A DNA stretch of 64,000 nt from Candidatus Uhrbacteria bacterium (GCA_016222815.1 JACRQE010000003.1:1-64000), one strand, 5' to 3'; positions 23,910 to 31,533 are shown, numbered from the stretch's first letter. Program-made: numbers and translations. Notes: a model not told the origin generated them from the sequence alone.

Positions 23910-24185
23910 ATGGATTCCGCAGATAATCGCGACCAGGACGATCTCGATGCCCGGTTGCAGGGATTGCGCGAAGGACGCGAAGTCGGCGACGACCAGGCAT
24001 TCAGCGATGAAGAAGTTCCGACTAAGCCGGACACGCCCTCATCCTTGCCGCCCAAAGGCGGTAAACGGACGTGCATTCATGGTTTGGCCGCGGACGTGTG
24101 CGAAGAGTGTCGGCTATTGCTTGAACACGGCGGACGCTATGCTATCTTCCGCCAGGAAGATGGCGATCCGCCCAAGGAGGACTGA
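23910..24185 (+). CDS. Small acidic protein with a CxH...CxxC zinc-type motif
   Basis: In this 91-aa protein the first ~50 residues are acidic and probably disordered (DSADNRDQDDLDARLQG). The C-terminal part contains CIHGLAADVCEECR, a Cys-x-His and Cys-x2-Cys pair able to hold one zinc. GGAGG precedes the ATG. The stop overlaps the start of the next gene (TGATG), so the two proteins are made in a coupled way. No family is recognised. A small protein coupled ahead of a large one fits an antitoxin or regulator, but this is only a hypothesis. Confidence 0.65.
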   Translation: MDSADNRDQDDLDARLQGLREGREVGDDQAFSDEEVPTKPDTPSSLPPKGGKRTCIHGLAADVCEECRLLLEHGGRYAIFRQEDGDPPKED

Positions 24186-25537
24186 TGGTATCGTCGACAG
24201 CCCAGCTTCATGGCCAATCGGCAGCGACCATCGCCCGAATTTCCGACATCCAAGCTATTCCGATGCTGGATTTTGATGATGAACTTATCCGCAAGTTCCC
24301 CAACCTGTACGTCTTGCCCGATGACCCCCTGGTCCGGGCCGAAGCCGAACGCCGTTTCGACATCTTGCAAGGGGAGCGCGAGCGTCTCAGGTTATTGTTC
24401 CGGCATCTGGCTACTGCGAGGCAGGCCGCCAAGAAGGATTTCGGGGTCGATGCCTCGGATGCGCGCGTGCGCGAAGCCGGGTGGCATGCGCTCCAGGAAT
24501 ATTATGCCTGGAACTACCGGTTGACCCCCGCGACCTACGATCGCGATCGTCGGTTGTTCTTGGATGCCCTGAAAGCCGCGGACGAGTCGGTTGATGAGAT
24601 CCTGCGTGAATACTTCCCGCTGCGTTTCCGGCAGTGCCTGGCGACCCTCGATCTCGTCGCTTCACAGCATGACCCGATCGAACTCTTCCGCCTCTGCGCC
24701 GAACCCGGCGACGACCTCATGTCGCGCCTCAAGCGGTTCGAAGCGCGGCGCAAGTTCACCGTCGGTCTGTCTGAATTCGAACTCCGCCTGTTCCAGGCCG
24801 AGCCGGATATCGTCGAGCAGGACATGGCTTTCTTCGTCGAGATTCTGGAGCGGCACTTCTTCGCCCCGGGGCATATCGAACAGGTCACCATAGTGGCCGA
24901 ACGCGACCCGAGGAACGAGATGCGCATCAGCGAACATCGCATCTTGCCGCGCGACAGCCGGGAAGCCAGGCACTCGATTCCCTCCGAGAACCTCGATGTC
25001 CTGCCAATCGATCTCCGCTTCGTCATGGTTAATGGCCGCGAAGTGCCCATATTCTTCCTCTCGCGCGTCAAGCGACACCCCACGCAGAAGATGCTCCGCA
25101 AGCGCGAGCGTCATCTGAACATCGGTGACCGCCTGGGCGTGACTTTCGGATTTTTCTGCGAGAAGGACCTGCTCGAAACCATCCCGTATCTGCGCCATCA
25201 GGTGGTCCGCCAGCCGGGTACGGTCTGGGGTCAGGTCTCAAACTTGAGCCGCGCCGGAGTCCTGGACAAGACCAATCCTCATTCCAGTCCCGAGTACCAA
25301 GCAACAAAATGGAACTGGATGTGGATGGGTTCGCCCATGGAACTCCGCTTCATGCTCTACCGCGACTGGCGCAACGAGTTGGTCAGTCATGGTCCCGAAA
25401 ACCACTCGCTCTACAAGCTGACCCAGCTCCTTGAGGACTTGGCCGGAATCGTCTTCCCCAAGACGCTCTACAGCATCGACTGGTCATCTCCCGATATCCA
25501 TCGCGAGATGACCAAGTTCATCCGTTCCAAGTACTGA
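24185..25537 (+). CDS. Unknown 450-aa protein with possible RelA/SpoT-like synthetase fold
   Basis: The N-terminal ~250 residues are helical, charged and unrecognised. From about residue 285 the sequence FFLSRVKRHPTQKMLRKRER, NIGDRLGVTFGFFCEKDLLE, NPHSSPEYQATKWNW and SPMELRFMLYRDWRNEL follows the order of motifs in (p)ppGpp synthetase domains: the R.K...S/T..K lead, an IxDxxGVxF strand, N..YQ.xH-like, and E(L/I)(Q/R)(I/F). Lys replaces the usual His after YQAT. The match is from pattern reading and needs a profile or structure search. AAGGAGG precedes the ATG inside the upstream gene. A terminator follows. Confidence 0.6.
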   Translation: MVSSTAQLHGQSAATIARISDIQAIPMLDFDDELIRKFPNLYVLPDDPLVRAEAERRFDILQGERERLRLLFRHLATARQAAKKDFGVDASDARVREAGWHALQEYYAWNYRLTPATYDRDRRLFLDALKAADESVDEILREYFPLRFRQCLATLDLVASQHDPIELFRLCAEPGDDLMSRLKRFEARRKFTVGLSEFELRLFQAEPDIVEQDMAFFVEILERHFFAPGHIEQVTIVAERDPRNEMRISEHRILPRDSREARHSIPSENLDVLPIDLRFVMVNGREVPIFFLSRVKRHPTQKMLRKRERHLNIGDRLGVTFGFFCEKDLLETIPYLRHQVVRQPGTVWGQVSNLSRAGVLDKTNPHSSPEYQATKWNWMWMGSPMELRFMLYRDWRNELVSHGPENHSLYKLTQLLEDLAGIVFPKTLYSIDWSSPDIHREMTKFIRSKY

Positions 25538-25544
25538 AATCCTC

Positions 25545-25570
25545 GCCCCGGTGTCCACCGGGGCTTGTCT
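25545..25570 (+). terminator. Terminator of the pair
   Basis: GCCCCGGTG, TC and CACCGGGGC with tail TTGTCT. The same 19-base core occurs in the tRNA-Ile remnant. Confidence 0.8.
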
Positions 25571-25833
25571 TTTATAGGTTTTTTACGCTCTTGACGGTCT
25601 CTTTACGCCGTTTCATCCTGTAAGAGTCTGGAGAAACGGTCGAAGCGAGATTTCGGGCTGAATTCGATCTTGAGGCTACGATTTCGGCATCCGCCGTGGC
25701 GGAGCGATGACGGCCTCGCGGCGTTCAATCATGGAGTTGTGGCTTGACGGAGAAATCTGTCTTTCCCGAGCTCCCTGACGTTGTGCTCACCTATCTTGAG
25801 CGGACCGAATATCTCGCCGACCTCTCCGGGCGC
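25571..25833. other. Gene-poor spacer
   Basis: No convincing gene. TTGACG followed 17 bases later by CATCCT could be a weak rightward promoter. A short open frame ending near 25.88 kb (reading LTYLERTEYLADLSGRKK) has no usual start and runs through the following hairpin, so it may be the tail of a decayed gene. Confidence 0.4.
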
Positions 25834-25859
25834 AAAAAAATCCCCATTTCACGATGGGG
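25834..25859 (-). terminator. Terminator of the CYTH gene
   Basis: TCCCCAT and ATGGGGT form the stem. On the minus strand a run of seven T follows. Confidence 0.8.
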
Positions 25860-25869
25860 TGTTTTTGTT

Positions 25870-25897
25870 GTGGGGGTGTGATTCATCACGCCCCTAC
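25870..25897. repeat. GTAG REP-like palindrome overlapping the CYTH stop codon
   Basis: GTGGGGGTGTGATTCATCACGCCCCTAC. Its terminal CTAC supplies the TAG stop of the CYTH gene on the minus strand. Confidence 0.8.
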
Positions 25898-26502
25898 GGT
25901 TTCGGTATTTCCGTCTTCGTCTTCAAAAAAGGATTCTCCTCTCCGAAAGTGATTGATGGCAGCCAGTTGTTGATGAGATCCAGTTCCCAGCCGTACTTTT
26001 TCGAGTAGAGTTGGTCAACAGCGCCAAAGACGGCAGTCGCATAATCGAATCCCAATTTCTCGCTCGCGGCTTTGACCGCCGTTTCGTCCGGGCCTTCGAC
26101 TTCCACATACGGTTCGAGGAACGGCCATTCGTCGATGGTCACGTCGCAGCCGTCCAATTTCCAAAGTTCGCGCTTGCTCTCCTGGAAAGCCTTCACTTCG
26201 CATCCCATTGTCTTGAGCAGCTCGACCGCATTTTTATAATCGTCGACTTTAAGGTAAATCTCTTTTTGGTCCTCGATTTTGTCTCCGCTGACGATCTTCA
26301 GGCTCAAAGTGATCTTGTCCGATTCGTCGCGCACGCGCAGCCACCCGCCGGGAATCTCGTGTCCTTTCGGGAACTTGAAGACGTGCCTCCGCTGCATGAA
26401 CTCTGGCTTGATGAGCTCGGCGCCGGCGGATTTTAATCTTCCGCGCACCTCGTCCTTGTCCACATTAGGGAAAGTCGCTTCGTATTCGATGTCGATTGGC
26501 AT
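25894..26502 (-). CDS. CYTH / triphosphate tunnel metalloenzyme family protein
   Basis: In this 202-aa protein the CYTH signature is visible: IEYEATF at the N-terminus (ExExx, with Thr where Lys is usual), GGWLRVRDESDKITLSLK, QKEIYLKVDDYKNAVELLKT, and CDVTIDEWPFLEPYVEVEG. These proteins bind triphosphates in a beta-tunnel and act as triphosphatases or class IV adenylate cyclases. Which applies is not decided by sequence, and loss of the motif Lys could alter catalysis. The TAG stop lies in the REP-like palindrome. Confidence 0.85.
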   Translation of the reverse strand: MPIDIEYEATFPNVDKDEVRGRLKSAGAELIKPEFMQRRHVFKFPKGHEIPGGWLRVRDESDKITLSLKIVSGDKIEDQKEIYLKVDDYKNAVELLKTMGCEVKAFQESKRELWKLDGCDVTIDEWPFLEPYVEVEGPDETAVKAASEKLGFDYATAVFGAVDQLYSKKYGWELDLINNWLPSITFGEENPFLKTKTEIPKP

Positions 26503-26551
26503 ATTAAATACGAGGTTAGCGGAAATTCCGTTCCGCGTCCACGGAAATGAA

Positions 26552-26580
26552 AGACGCCACGCGAGGATTGCGGGGCGTCT
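26552..26580 (-). terminator. Terminator of the inositol-phosphatase-like gene
   Basis: AGACGCC and GGCGTCT; the minus-strand tail is TTTCATTT. Confidence 0.7.
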
Positions 26581-26601
26581 GGTCTGTCGACCGAGTGGTC
26601 T

Positions 26602-27495
26602 TCAGCGAATATCGAGCCATCTGGACAGTTCTCGGACGCGCGACCTGTGAATGATGAGATGTTCCCTCGGTATCGGGATTGTCGATTCGTACACGGTCAT
26701 GGGCGTAGGTTCCCAGATGCCTTTCTTTGTGTTCATCTCATACATAACGAAACCAAGTCTCTGGCTAATCCCGAACACTGGTGCGCAGTCCCAGGGCGTC
26801 TCGTATATGGGTCTGAGCAAGACGGCGCCGACCTCGCCCTTCCAGAGCCGTGCTGTGCTGACGCCGACGCTGCCCGTGGCAATTTCAAAATCCTGGAAAA
26901 ATCCGCCGTCATTCTGCAGAGCGGTCAGATTCCTTACGCACCTCGAGTGATTCTCGGGACGTTCGCGTAACAGGATATGTTGGTCCTTCAACTGAACGCT
27001 CGGGTCGATTCGGAGAGTTTCCCCGAAGCCGTACTCGCTGATGCGATGGACCTTGTCTGACTCCGGACGGAAGCCGTAGATTTCGCGCGTCATCACATCG
27101 CCGACGTAAGCGGCGATGACTTCTTCGCCGCAGACGAGGGCAATCATTGTCCCGATGCCGTGCGATTGGCGGCGCTTGAACGCCTTGGTGCCGTCGAGCG
27201 GATCGACCGTGAAGTACATGCCGATGTCCGGGTGCGGTTCGACGCGCAGATGGTCTTCCTCGGCCACGATGCCGTAGCCCGGAAAAGCCTCGGTGATCAT
27301 CTTCACGTAGATCTCCTGCGCCGCCTTGTCTGCGCTCGTGAAGATGTCGTCCATCTGGCCGTCGTGGCCTTCTTTAGCCGTCACTTCGAAGGCGAAACGC
27401 TGGGCGCGGATGGCTTCGATGGCGCGCCGCACCATCTCTTTCATGATGAAACCGATGGCGTGGGCGTTCATGTTTCCGTAGTTCTTGTCCGCCAT
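26602..27495 (-). CDS. Inositol-monophosphatase superfamily phosphatase
   Basis: In this 297-aa protein the metal-binding motifs occur in order: GIVAEEDH, FTVDPLDGTKAF and ETPWDCAPVFGI (WDxAP). These are the Mg2+-dependent phosphatases acting on inositol phosphates, fructose-1,6-bisphosphate, PAP or histidinol phosphate; the substrate here is not evident. GAGAGGAGC precedes the ATG. TTGACA-18-AAGTTT upstream on this strand is a likely promoter. A single-gene unit of the strong-SD class, notable because its product is a recognised enzyme rather than an orphan. Confidence 0.88.
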   Translation of the reverse strand: MADKNYGNMNAHAIGFIMKEMVRRAIEAIRAQRFAFEVTAKEGHDGQMDDIFTSADKAAQEIYVKMITEAFPGYGIVAEEDHLRVEPHPDIGMYFTVDPLDGTKAFKRRQSHGIGTMIALVCGEEVIAAYVGDVMTREIYGFRPESDKVHRISEYGFGETLRIDPSVQLKDQHILLRERPENHSRCVRNLTALQNDGGFFQDFEIATGSVGVSTARLWKGEVGAVLLRPIYETPWDCAPVFGISQRLGFVMYEMNTKKGIWEPTPMTVYESTIPIPREHLIIHRSRVRELSRWLDIR

Positions 27496-27581
27496 GCGGA
27501 GCTCCTCTCTTCAGGTTGAATGTACGCGGTAAACTTGGCACTAAAAGCCGCAAATGTCAAGCCACGTGCCTCGGAAATGAA

Positions 27582-27609
27582 AGACGCCCCGATGGCCATC
27601 GGGGCGTCT
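27582..27609 (-). terminator. Terminator of the methyltransferase gene
   Basis: AGACGCCCCGATGG and CCATCGGGGCGTCT form a perfect 14-bp palindrome with a T-rich minus-strand tail. Confidence 0.8.
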
Positions 27610-27612
27610 GAG

Positions 27613-28224
27613 TCAGTCGTTTCGGGCGAACAAGGCGAAGATGAAGGTGGATCGCTCCGAAGCTTTGTAGGAACTGGAATAAAGCGGCTCGAAGTCGTCT
27701 TCGCACCACCCCAATATCTCTTCCAGCGTCACCCTCGTGAACCATCGCGCAGAACCGGGGAAGTCCTCGTGTTCCTCCAAGCCTTGCGTCTCGCCGTGTT
27801 TGAATGCGAGCGCAAGGATGCCATTGGGCTTCAAGATGGCGTGGATTTTGGCGATTACCTTCGGGATGCGTTCCTTGGGCAGGTGGAGGAGCGAGGAGTA
27901 CGCCCAGATGCCGTCGAACGTCGTGTCCACGAAGGTCATGGATTCCATGTCCAAGTGGCGTGTCTTGAGCCCTTTGTCGCGGCAAATCTCGAGCATGGCC
28001 GGAGAGATGTCGGCGCACAAGACGTCACATCCCCGGCTGCGGAAATATGCCGCGTGATGCCCGGATCCGCAGCCCAGGTCCAAGACGCGTTGCCCGCGCA
28101 GGAGCTGGACGAACCGGTCCGCATCTTCCATGACGGCACGGGAGAAGTGTTCTCCGAACCGTGAATCGTACAGCGCAGAATAGCGTTCGTACGAATCCAG
28201 TGTCTTGGCTTTCCAGTCTTCCAT
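27613..28224 (-). CDS. SAM-dependent methyltransferase
   Basis: In this 203-aa class I methyltransferase motif I is RVLDLGCGSGHHAAYF, the acidic end of strand 2 is VLCADISPAMLEIC, and motif IV is GIWAYSSLLHLPKER, with IHAILKPNGILALAFK after it. The substrate is unknown. The start MEDWKAK is chosen because AGGTGA lies just upstream and overlaps the stop of the gene before it; a longer upstream frame is ignored. Translated together with the small orphan gene upstream. Confidence 0.88.
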   Translation of the reverse strand: MEDWKAKTLDSYERYSALYDSRFGEHFSRAVMEDADRFVQLLRGQRVLDLGCGSGHHAAYFRSRGCDVLCADISPAMLEICRDKGLKTRHLDMESMTFVDTTFDGIWAYSSLLHLPKERIPKVIAKIHAILKPNGILALAFKHGETQGLEEHEDFPGSARWFTRVTLEEILGWCEDDFEPLYSSSYKASERSTFIFALFARND

Positions 28225-28228
28225 AGCT

Positions 28229-28573
28229 TCACCTCGTCGTGGCGAATCCGTTGAACCGGATCTCTCCGGGTTTGATGGTCTCAACCACCATGTAGCGTCC
28301 GCGCGTCCAGACCTCGCCGTCTTCGATGTAGTGCGTCGCCTCGATTATCCGGATGGAAGCCAGCGGCCGCGAGAGATGTTGGTTGCCCATCGTCTCGAGC
28401 AATGGAATCTCTCCAAGCAGCCAGTAGTTGCGCTGTCCCTTCTTGCGGAAAGCGTATGAATGCCCGCTCACGAGCTGTTCCGGGATGCACTCGTCAGCGC
28501 CTCGGCGGTGCGCCTTGAACTCTTCGATGTTCCGCAGCGCCAAATCCGGGTTGAATTCGACTTGGATCCCCAT
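28229..28573 (-). CDS. Hypothetical protein, 114 aa
   Basis: No family is recognised. It reads MGIQVEFNPDLALRNIEEFK at the start and ends EIRFNGFATTR, with a mixed alpha/beta composition. The only plausible SD, GAGGT, is the end of a GTACGAAGTACGAGGT repeat, so a dispersed repeat forms most of the leader and its ribosome site. A longer in-frame version would translate the repeat and is thought unlikely. First gene of a pair with the methyltransferase. Confidence 0.65.
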   Translation of the reverse strand: MGIQVEFNPDLALRNIEEFKAHRRGADECIPEQLVSGHSYAFRKKGQRNYWLLGEIPLLETMGNQHLSRPLASIRIIEATHYIEDGEVWTRGRYMVVETIKPGEIRFNGFATTR

Positions 28574-28580
28574 GACTGAA

Positions 28581-28609
28581 ACCTCGTACTTCGTACCGCG
28601 TACCGCGTT
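28581..28609 (-). repeat. GTACGCGGTACG repeat in a 5' leader
   Basis: Three to four units, ACGCGGTACGCGGTACGAAG then TACGAGGT on the minus strand, between promoter and start codon. Confidence 0.8.
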
Positions 28610-28626
28610 AGTGAATGTGCGGGGGG

Positions 28627-28655
28627 ATTTAAGCAATGGAATGCGTAAAAGTCAA
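28627..28655 (-). promoter_or_regulatory. Promoter of the orphan-methyltransferase pair
   Basis: On the minus strand TTGACT, a 17-base spacer and TTAAAT. Confidence 0.7.
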
Positions 28656-28663
28656 AAACGAAA

Positions 28664-28714
28664 TGTCGTCCCACGGTTTAACCACGTAGAACGTGGCGCG
28701 GCCGGGGGATCTTA
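28664..28714. repeat. Half element of the TGTCGTCCCACGG family (copy C)
   Basis: TGTCGTCCCACGGTTTAACC, an inner CCACGTAGAACGTGG hairpin, then GGGGGATCTTACC. Only one arm is present. Its GGTAAG end supplies the TAA stop of the Nudix gene. Confidence 0.75.
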
Positions 28715-29125
28715 CCTCGGCCTGAACCCTTGCTTCAACAGATTTTCGAGCGGCAAAAACCGCGGCTCCGGCAATTCGTCCCAACTGAACCATTCCCAGC
28801 GTTCGCATTTGTCCGGTTCCAGCACTTGCGGTTCACCGGATACATAGTCGGCAACCACGGCCAGGGTGATGTAGTGTTTATCTTCGTCTAAGAACACGTC
28901 ATTAGTGAACGTCATGCTCCGTAAGTTCACGATCTCGATCCCGGCTTCTTCCGCCACCTCGCGCAGTGCGCATTCTTCCGGAGATTCGAACCATTCCAGG
29001 TGTCCGCCTGGCGCCGCCCAGGATTCATTGCCGTGTGCATTCTTCCTTTTCCCCAATAGGACTTTCCCGTCTTTGACTATCCAGACTCCCACGCCGACTT
29101 TCGGCCGCTTATTTTCGTTTTCCAT
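28712..29125 (-). CDS. Nudix hydrolase
   Basis: In this 137-aa protein the Nudix box is complete: GGHLEWFESPEECALREV followed by AEEAGIE (GX5EX7REUXEEXGU). The order VGVGVWIVKDGKVLLGKRK, then the box, resembles MutT/NUDT15-like NTP sanitisers. Substrate is not certain. The ATG is one base after the stop of the transporter gene upstream, so the two are cotranscribed. The C-terminus GFRPR ends on a TAA provided by the repeat element. Confidence 0.92.
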   Translation of the reverse strand: MENENKRPKVGVGVWIVKDGKVLLGKRKNAHGNESWAAPGGHLEWFESPEECALREVAEEAGIEIVNLRSMTFTNDVFLDEDKHYITLAVVADYVSGEPQVLEPDKCERWEWFSWDELPEPRFLPLENLLKQGFRPR

Positions 29126-29126
29126 A

Positions 29127-30050
29127 TCATTTAAACTTCTTCATTCCGTACTTGAACGGGATTATCAATAAGCTCCACGGCAGGACCGAAAGCACGACCG
29201 GCACCACGATCTTGGGGTCGTTGAAGAATTTGCCGGCCAGATAAATCGCGAGCGTGAAGTTCAGATACGTCAGGCAGATGGTGATGGTCACGCGGTCGTC
29301 GCGCTTGCGCCACCAGACCGTGTAGTAGCCGACCACGTGGAAGAAAGCGAACAGTACGAAGAGCGCCGCGATTTCAATCAAGAAAGTCACGTTCAGGCCT
29401 CCGAGTATGGTCGCCGCCTGTTTGGCCACGATGCCCATGATGAGCAAGCCGAGCAGGACCGTCGAGATCGGCTTGAACGTGAAGTACGTGGCTTTGATCT
29501 TGTGGTGCCAGAAATATTTGATGATGTTGGCCAGTATGAACGGCACGAAGATGACTTTAACCAGCGACAGGAACATACCAAGCGTATCGACTTGGACGGT
29601 CGCGCCGGCGAGCAGTCCGACCATGAGCGGCACGGTGAATGGCGCGAGGAGCGAGGTCGAGATCGTGAGCACTAGCGCCAGGCTCTGTTTGCCGCCGCAG
29701 ATCTCCGAGAGCAGTGGAGATGTCATGCCCGCCGGCATGGCCGCGAGGAGCAGGAAGGCGATGGCCAAATCCGGATAGATGAGCAGCGTGGCGTAATACA
29801 CGATGATGGGCAGTCCGATGAGCATCATGAAATTCACGGCCACGACCATCTTCGCGTCTTTGAGGTATTTGGCGAACTCCTTCAGGTCAATCTTCAATGC
29901 CGAAAGGAAAAATATGATGCCCAGGAAAAACGTACCGTACGGCGCGAGGAGTATCGCGTACTGTGGTAGCAGTAAACCGATCGTCAGCGAAAGCAACAAA
30001 ATGAAGACGTAAGATTCGAGCAAGACGCGGAAATAGTTGAGGAGTTTCAT
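29127..30050 (-). CDS. Bile-acid:sodium symporter (BASS/SBF) family transporter
   Basis: This 307-aa protein has about ten membrane helices. Recognisable parts are FFLGIIFFLSALKIDLKEF, the Na+-site region MPAGMTSPLLSEICGGKQSL, LVLTISTSLLAPFTVPLMVG, and a last helix pair near VPVVLSVLPWSLLIIPFKYG. It probably imports an organic anion or small metabolite with Na+; the substrate is unknown. The start MKLLNYF is taken; MDMKLL two codons earlier is possible. A palindromic repeat occupies the upstream region. Operon with Nudix. Confidence 0.85.
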   Translation of the reverse strand: MKLLNYFRVLLESYVFILLLSLTIGLLLPQYAILLAPYGTFFLGIIFFLSALKIDLKEFAKYLKDAKMVVAVNFMMLIGLPIIVYYATLLIYPDLAIAFLLLAAMPAGMTSPLLSEICGGKQSLALVLTISTSLLAPFTVPLMVGLLAGATVQVDTLGMFLSLVKVIFVPFILANIIKYFWHHKIKATYFTFKPISTVLLGLLIMGIVAKQAATILGGLNVTFLIEIAALFVLFAFFHVVGYYTVWWRKRDDRVTITICLTYLNFTLAIYLAGKFFNDPKIVVPVVLSVLPWSLLIIPFKYGMKKFK

Positions 30051-30060
30051 ATCCATCCGT

Positions 30061-30151
30061 CTGTCGTCCTGAGCTTGTCGAAGGACCTTCGTAATGATCT
30101 TTCGACTTCCCCCGCTCTTCACGAAGGGCGGGGTCCGCTCAAGACGACGAG
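30061..30151. repeat. CCTGAGCTTGTCGAAGG palindromic repeat
   Basis: The left arm has GTCGTCCTGAGCTTGTCGAA. The right arm has GGTCCGCTCAAGACGACGAG, its approximate reverse complement. Inner TTCGAC/GTCGAA segments are also repeated. No ORF. The motif resembles a palindrome widespread in bacterial genomes. Confidence 0.65.
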
Positions 30152-30152
30152 A

Positions 30153-30398
30153 TTATTTATCTTTATTTTCCAAATATCGGTTCGTCGCATGCATCAGATA
30201 CCAGACTGCGACCACGTCGAATCCGATATCATCCAGCCAGCCGAGCAGGGGAATCAGGTCTGGCGCCAAATCCAACGGCCAAATCAGATAGAGGATGGCC
30301 AGGATAGCCAGTACTTTCGGCTTCCAGTCGCTTTTCGGGTCGCGGATGAAGCGCCAGATGTTGGACCAATTAGGGATGAGTTGTTTGGTTTGTCTCAT
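30153..30398 (-). CDS. DUF1232 (YkvA-like) small membrane protein
   Basis: In this 81-aa protein the family core IWPLDLAPDLIPLLGWLDDI ('xPxDLIPDxIPxxGxxDD') sits between two hydrophobic segments. DUF1232 proteins are small membrane proteins of unknown biochemical role. There is no SD at the ATG. It lies upstream of, and in the same direction as, the BASS-Nudix pair, with the palindromic repeat between. Confidence 0.85.
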   Translation of the reverse strand: MRQTKQLIPNWSNIWRFIRDPKSDWKPKVLAILAILYLIWPLDLAPDLIPLLGWLDDIGFDVVAVWYLMHATNRYLENKDK

Positions 30399-30451
30399 GG
30401 CCTTGATGGTAGCAGTTCCCGCTCTGCGGCAAAAGCCCGGATAAAACGCAA

Positions 30452-30480
30452 ACGCCCCGCTCGAGAATCGAGTGGGGCGT
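30452..30480 (-). terminator. Terminator of the leftward orphan pair
   Basis: ACGCCCCGCTCGA, GAA-type loop and TCGAGTGGGGCGT with one mismatch. Confidence 0.75.
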
Positions 30481-30502
30481 GAGACGAAAGGACGGGGGGG
30501 AG

Positions 30503-30856
30503 TTAGAGGCTCGGGACGCAGGCAGGCAACATGTCGTCGTAGGTGTCTTCCATCTCGAGCATGATGATCTCACGCCCGTCCAGGCCGACTGCGAACGAGA
30601 CGATGTCCTCGTGGTGTCGGCGGACGGCGACGCGCGGACCCTTGAGTACCGCTTCGTGGATCAGGGCGGTTCCGTCCGGGAGCTTGTACCCGACGCGGTA
30701 CGGACCGACTCCTTCTGGGATCATGTACAGCGTGACGCGGCGCCAGCTGAAGAATGACAGGAGCGGGCGGTTCCACCAATACGTCCGGAACGCCGTTTTG
30801 TCGCCCTTGGTACGCGTTCCGTGGATTCCGCTGGCATCGAACTTCCGAGTAAACAT
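30503..30856 (-). CDS. Hypothetical protein, 117 aa
   Basis: No family is recognised. It is basic at the N-terminus (MFTRKFDASGIHGTRTKGDK) and rich in beta-prone residues (RVTLYMIPEGVGPYRVGYKL), with an acidic end. AAAGGAGCG precedes the ATG. It follows the 93-aa gene by 16 bases, so the two form a small operon with a shared terminator. Confidence 0.65.
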   Translation of the reverse strand: MFTRKFDASGIHGTRTKGDKTAFRTYWWNRPLLSFFSWRRVTLYMIPEGVGPYRVGYKLPDGTALIHEAVLKGPRVAVRRHHEDIVSFAVGLDGREIIMLEMEDTYDDMLPACVPSL

Positions 30857-30872
30857 CCGGCGCTCCTTTGGT

Positions 30873-31154
30873 TCAGTAGCCGATTGCGTTGCTCAGAACG
30901 ACGAGGTCTTTGCGGGCGGCGTTGACTCGCTCGGCGATGAGGCTCACTTCGTTGTGGTCGTCGTCATCAAGACCGATGAGCAAGCGCAGTTCACTGGCGG
31001 CTCTTTCGGCGCGCTCGGCTTGTTCCGAGGGTGAATCCGCAGTCGTCTGGATCAAGTCCAGCAAACGGATGATACGCTCCAGACTGCCCGCGATGTCGCC
31101 GCTTGTCCTGCTCGCTAGTCCCCGGAGAAATCTGATATCTCGTTCCATCTGCAT
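30873..31154 (-). CDS. Hypothetical helical protein, 93 aa
   Basis: No family is recognised. It begins MQMERDIRFLRGLASRTSGD and is almost wholly alpha-helical with heptad-like spacing (SLERIIRLLDLIQTTADS, AERAERAASELRLLIGLDDD), suggesting a coiled coil or bundle. The start at MQMERD has GGAGG upstream; the longer frame has none. First gene of a two-gene operon. Confidence 0.65.
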   Translation of the reverse strand: MQMERDIRFLRGLASRTSGDIAGSLERIIRLLDLIQTTADSPSEQAERAERAASELRLLIGLDDDDHNEVSLIAERVNAARKDLVVLSNAIGY

Positions 31155-31190
31155 GTTGTCGTCCTCCACCTGGTTGAAAGTGCGTTCACC

Positions 31191-31220
31191 AATATGCCCA
31201 CGTTTGCGTCGTTTTGTCAA
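31191..31220 (-). promoter_or_regulatory. Promoter of the leftward orphan pair
   Basis: On the minus strand TTGACA, an 18-base spacer and CATATT. Confidence 0.7.
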
Positions 31221-31295
31221 TCCCTATGCCTTGCCGTCCGGGCTAGGGTCTGCTAAGCTTCGTCCGAAATAAATCGCTCAAAATAAGTCTATTCT

Positions 31296-31372
31296 CGGGC
31301 TATAGCGCAGTTGGCTAGCGCGCTTGCATGGGGTGCAAGAGGTCGTGGGTTCAAGTCCCACTAGCCCGACCA
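31296..31372 (+). tRNA. tRNA-Pro (GGG)
   Basis: Acceptor CGGGCTA/TAGCCCG, anticodon arm CTTGC-ATGGGGT-GCAAG with anticodon GGG, T-arm GTGGG-TTCAAGT-CCCAC and encoded CCA. It differs from tRNA-Pro(UGG) mainly in the anticodon arm and acceptor. Confidence 0.97.
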
Positions 31373-31375
31373 CAC

Positions 31376-31402
31376 AAAAAGACCCTCGAACGGGGTCTTT
31401 TT
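31376..31402 (+). terminator. Terminator of tRNA-Pro(GGG)
   Basis: AAAAAGACCC and GGGGTCTTTTT. Confidence 0.85.
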
Positions 31403-31504
31403 GGTATTGTCACCACTTCAACTATCAAAGACAAGTGGGTTATTTCATCTTTGTTGAGCCATTTATTTCATCATAATTAACAACATTTTTGGCATCCTTA
31501 TGCC

Positions 31505-31533
31505 TTGACAAAAAGCGATTTTAATGCTATTTT
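31505..31533 (+). promoter_or_regulatory. Promoter of Cys-rich orphan gene
   Basis: TTGACA, a 17-base spacer and TATTTT. About 100 bases of AT-rich DNA without a gene lie before it. Confidence 0.75.

Noticed and set aside
25571-25880. A small gene ending VFVVGV near 25.88 kb
   Set aside because: No usual start codon or ribosome site, and the frame runs through a terminator hairpin; at most a remnant.
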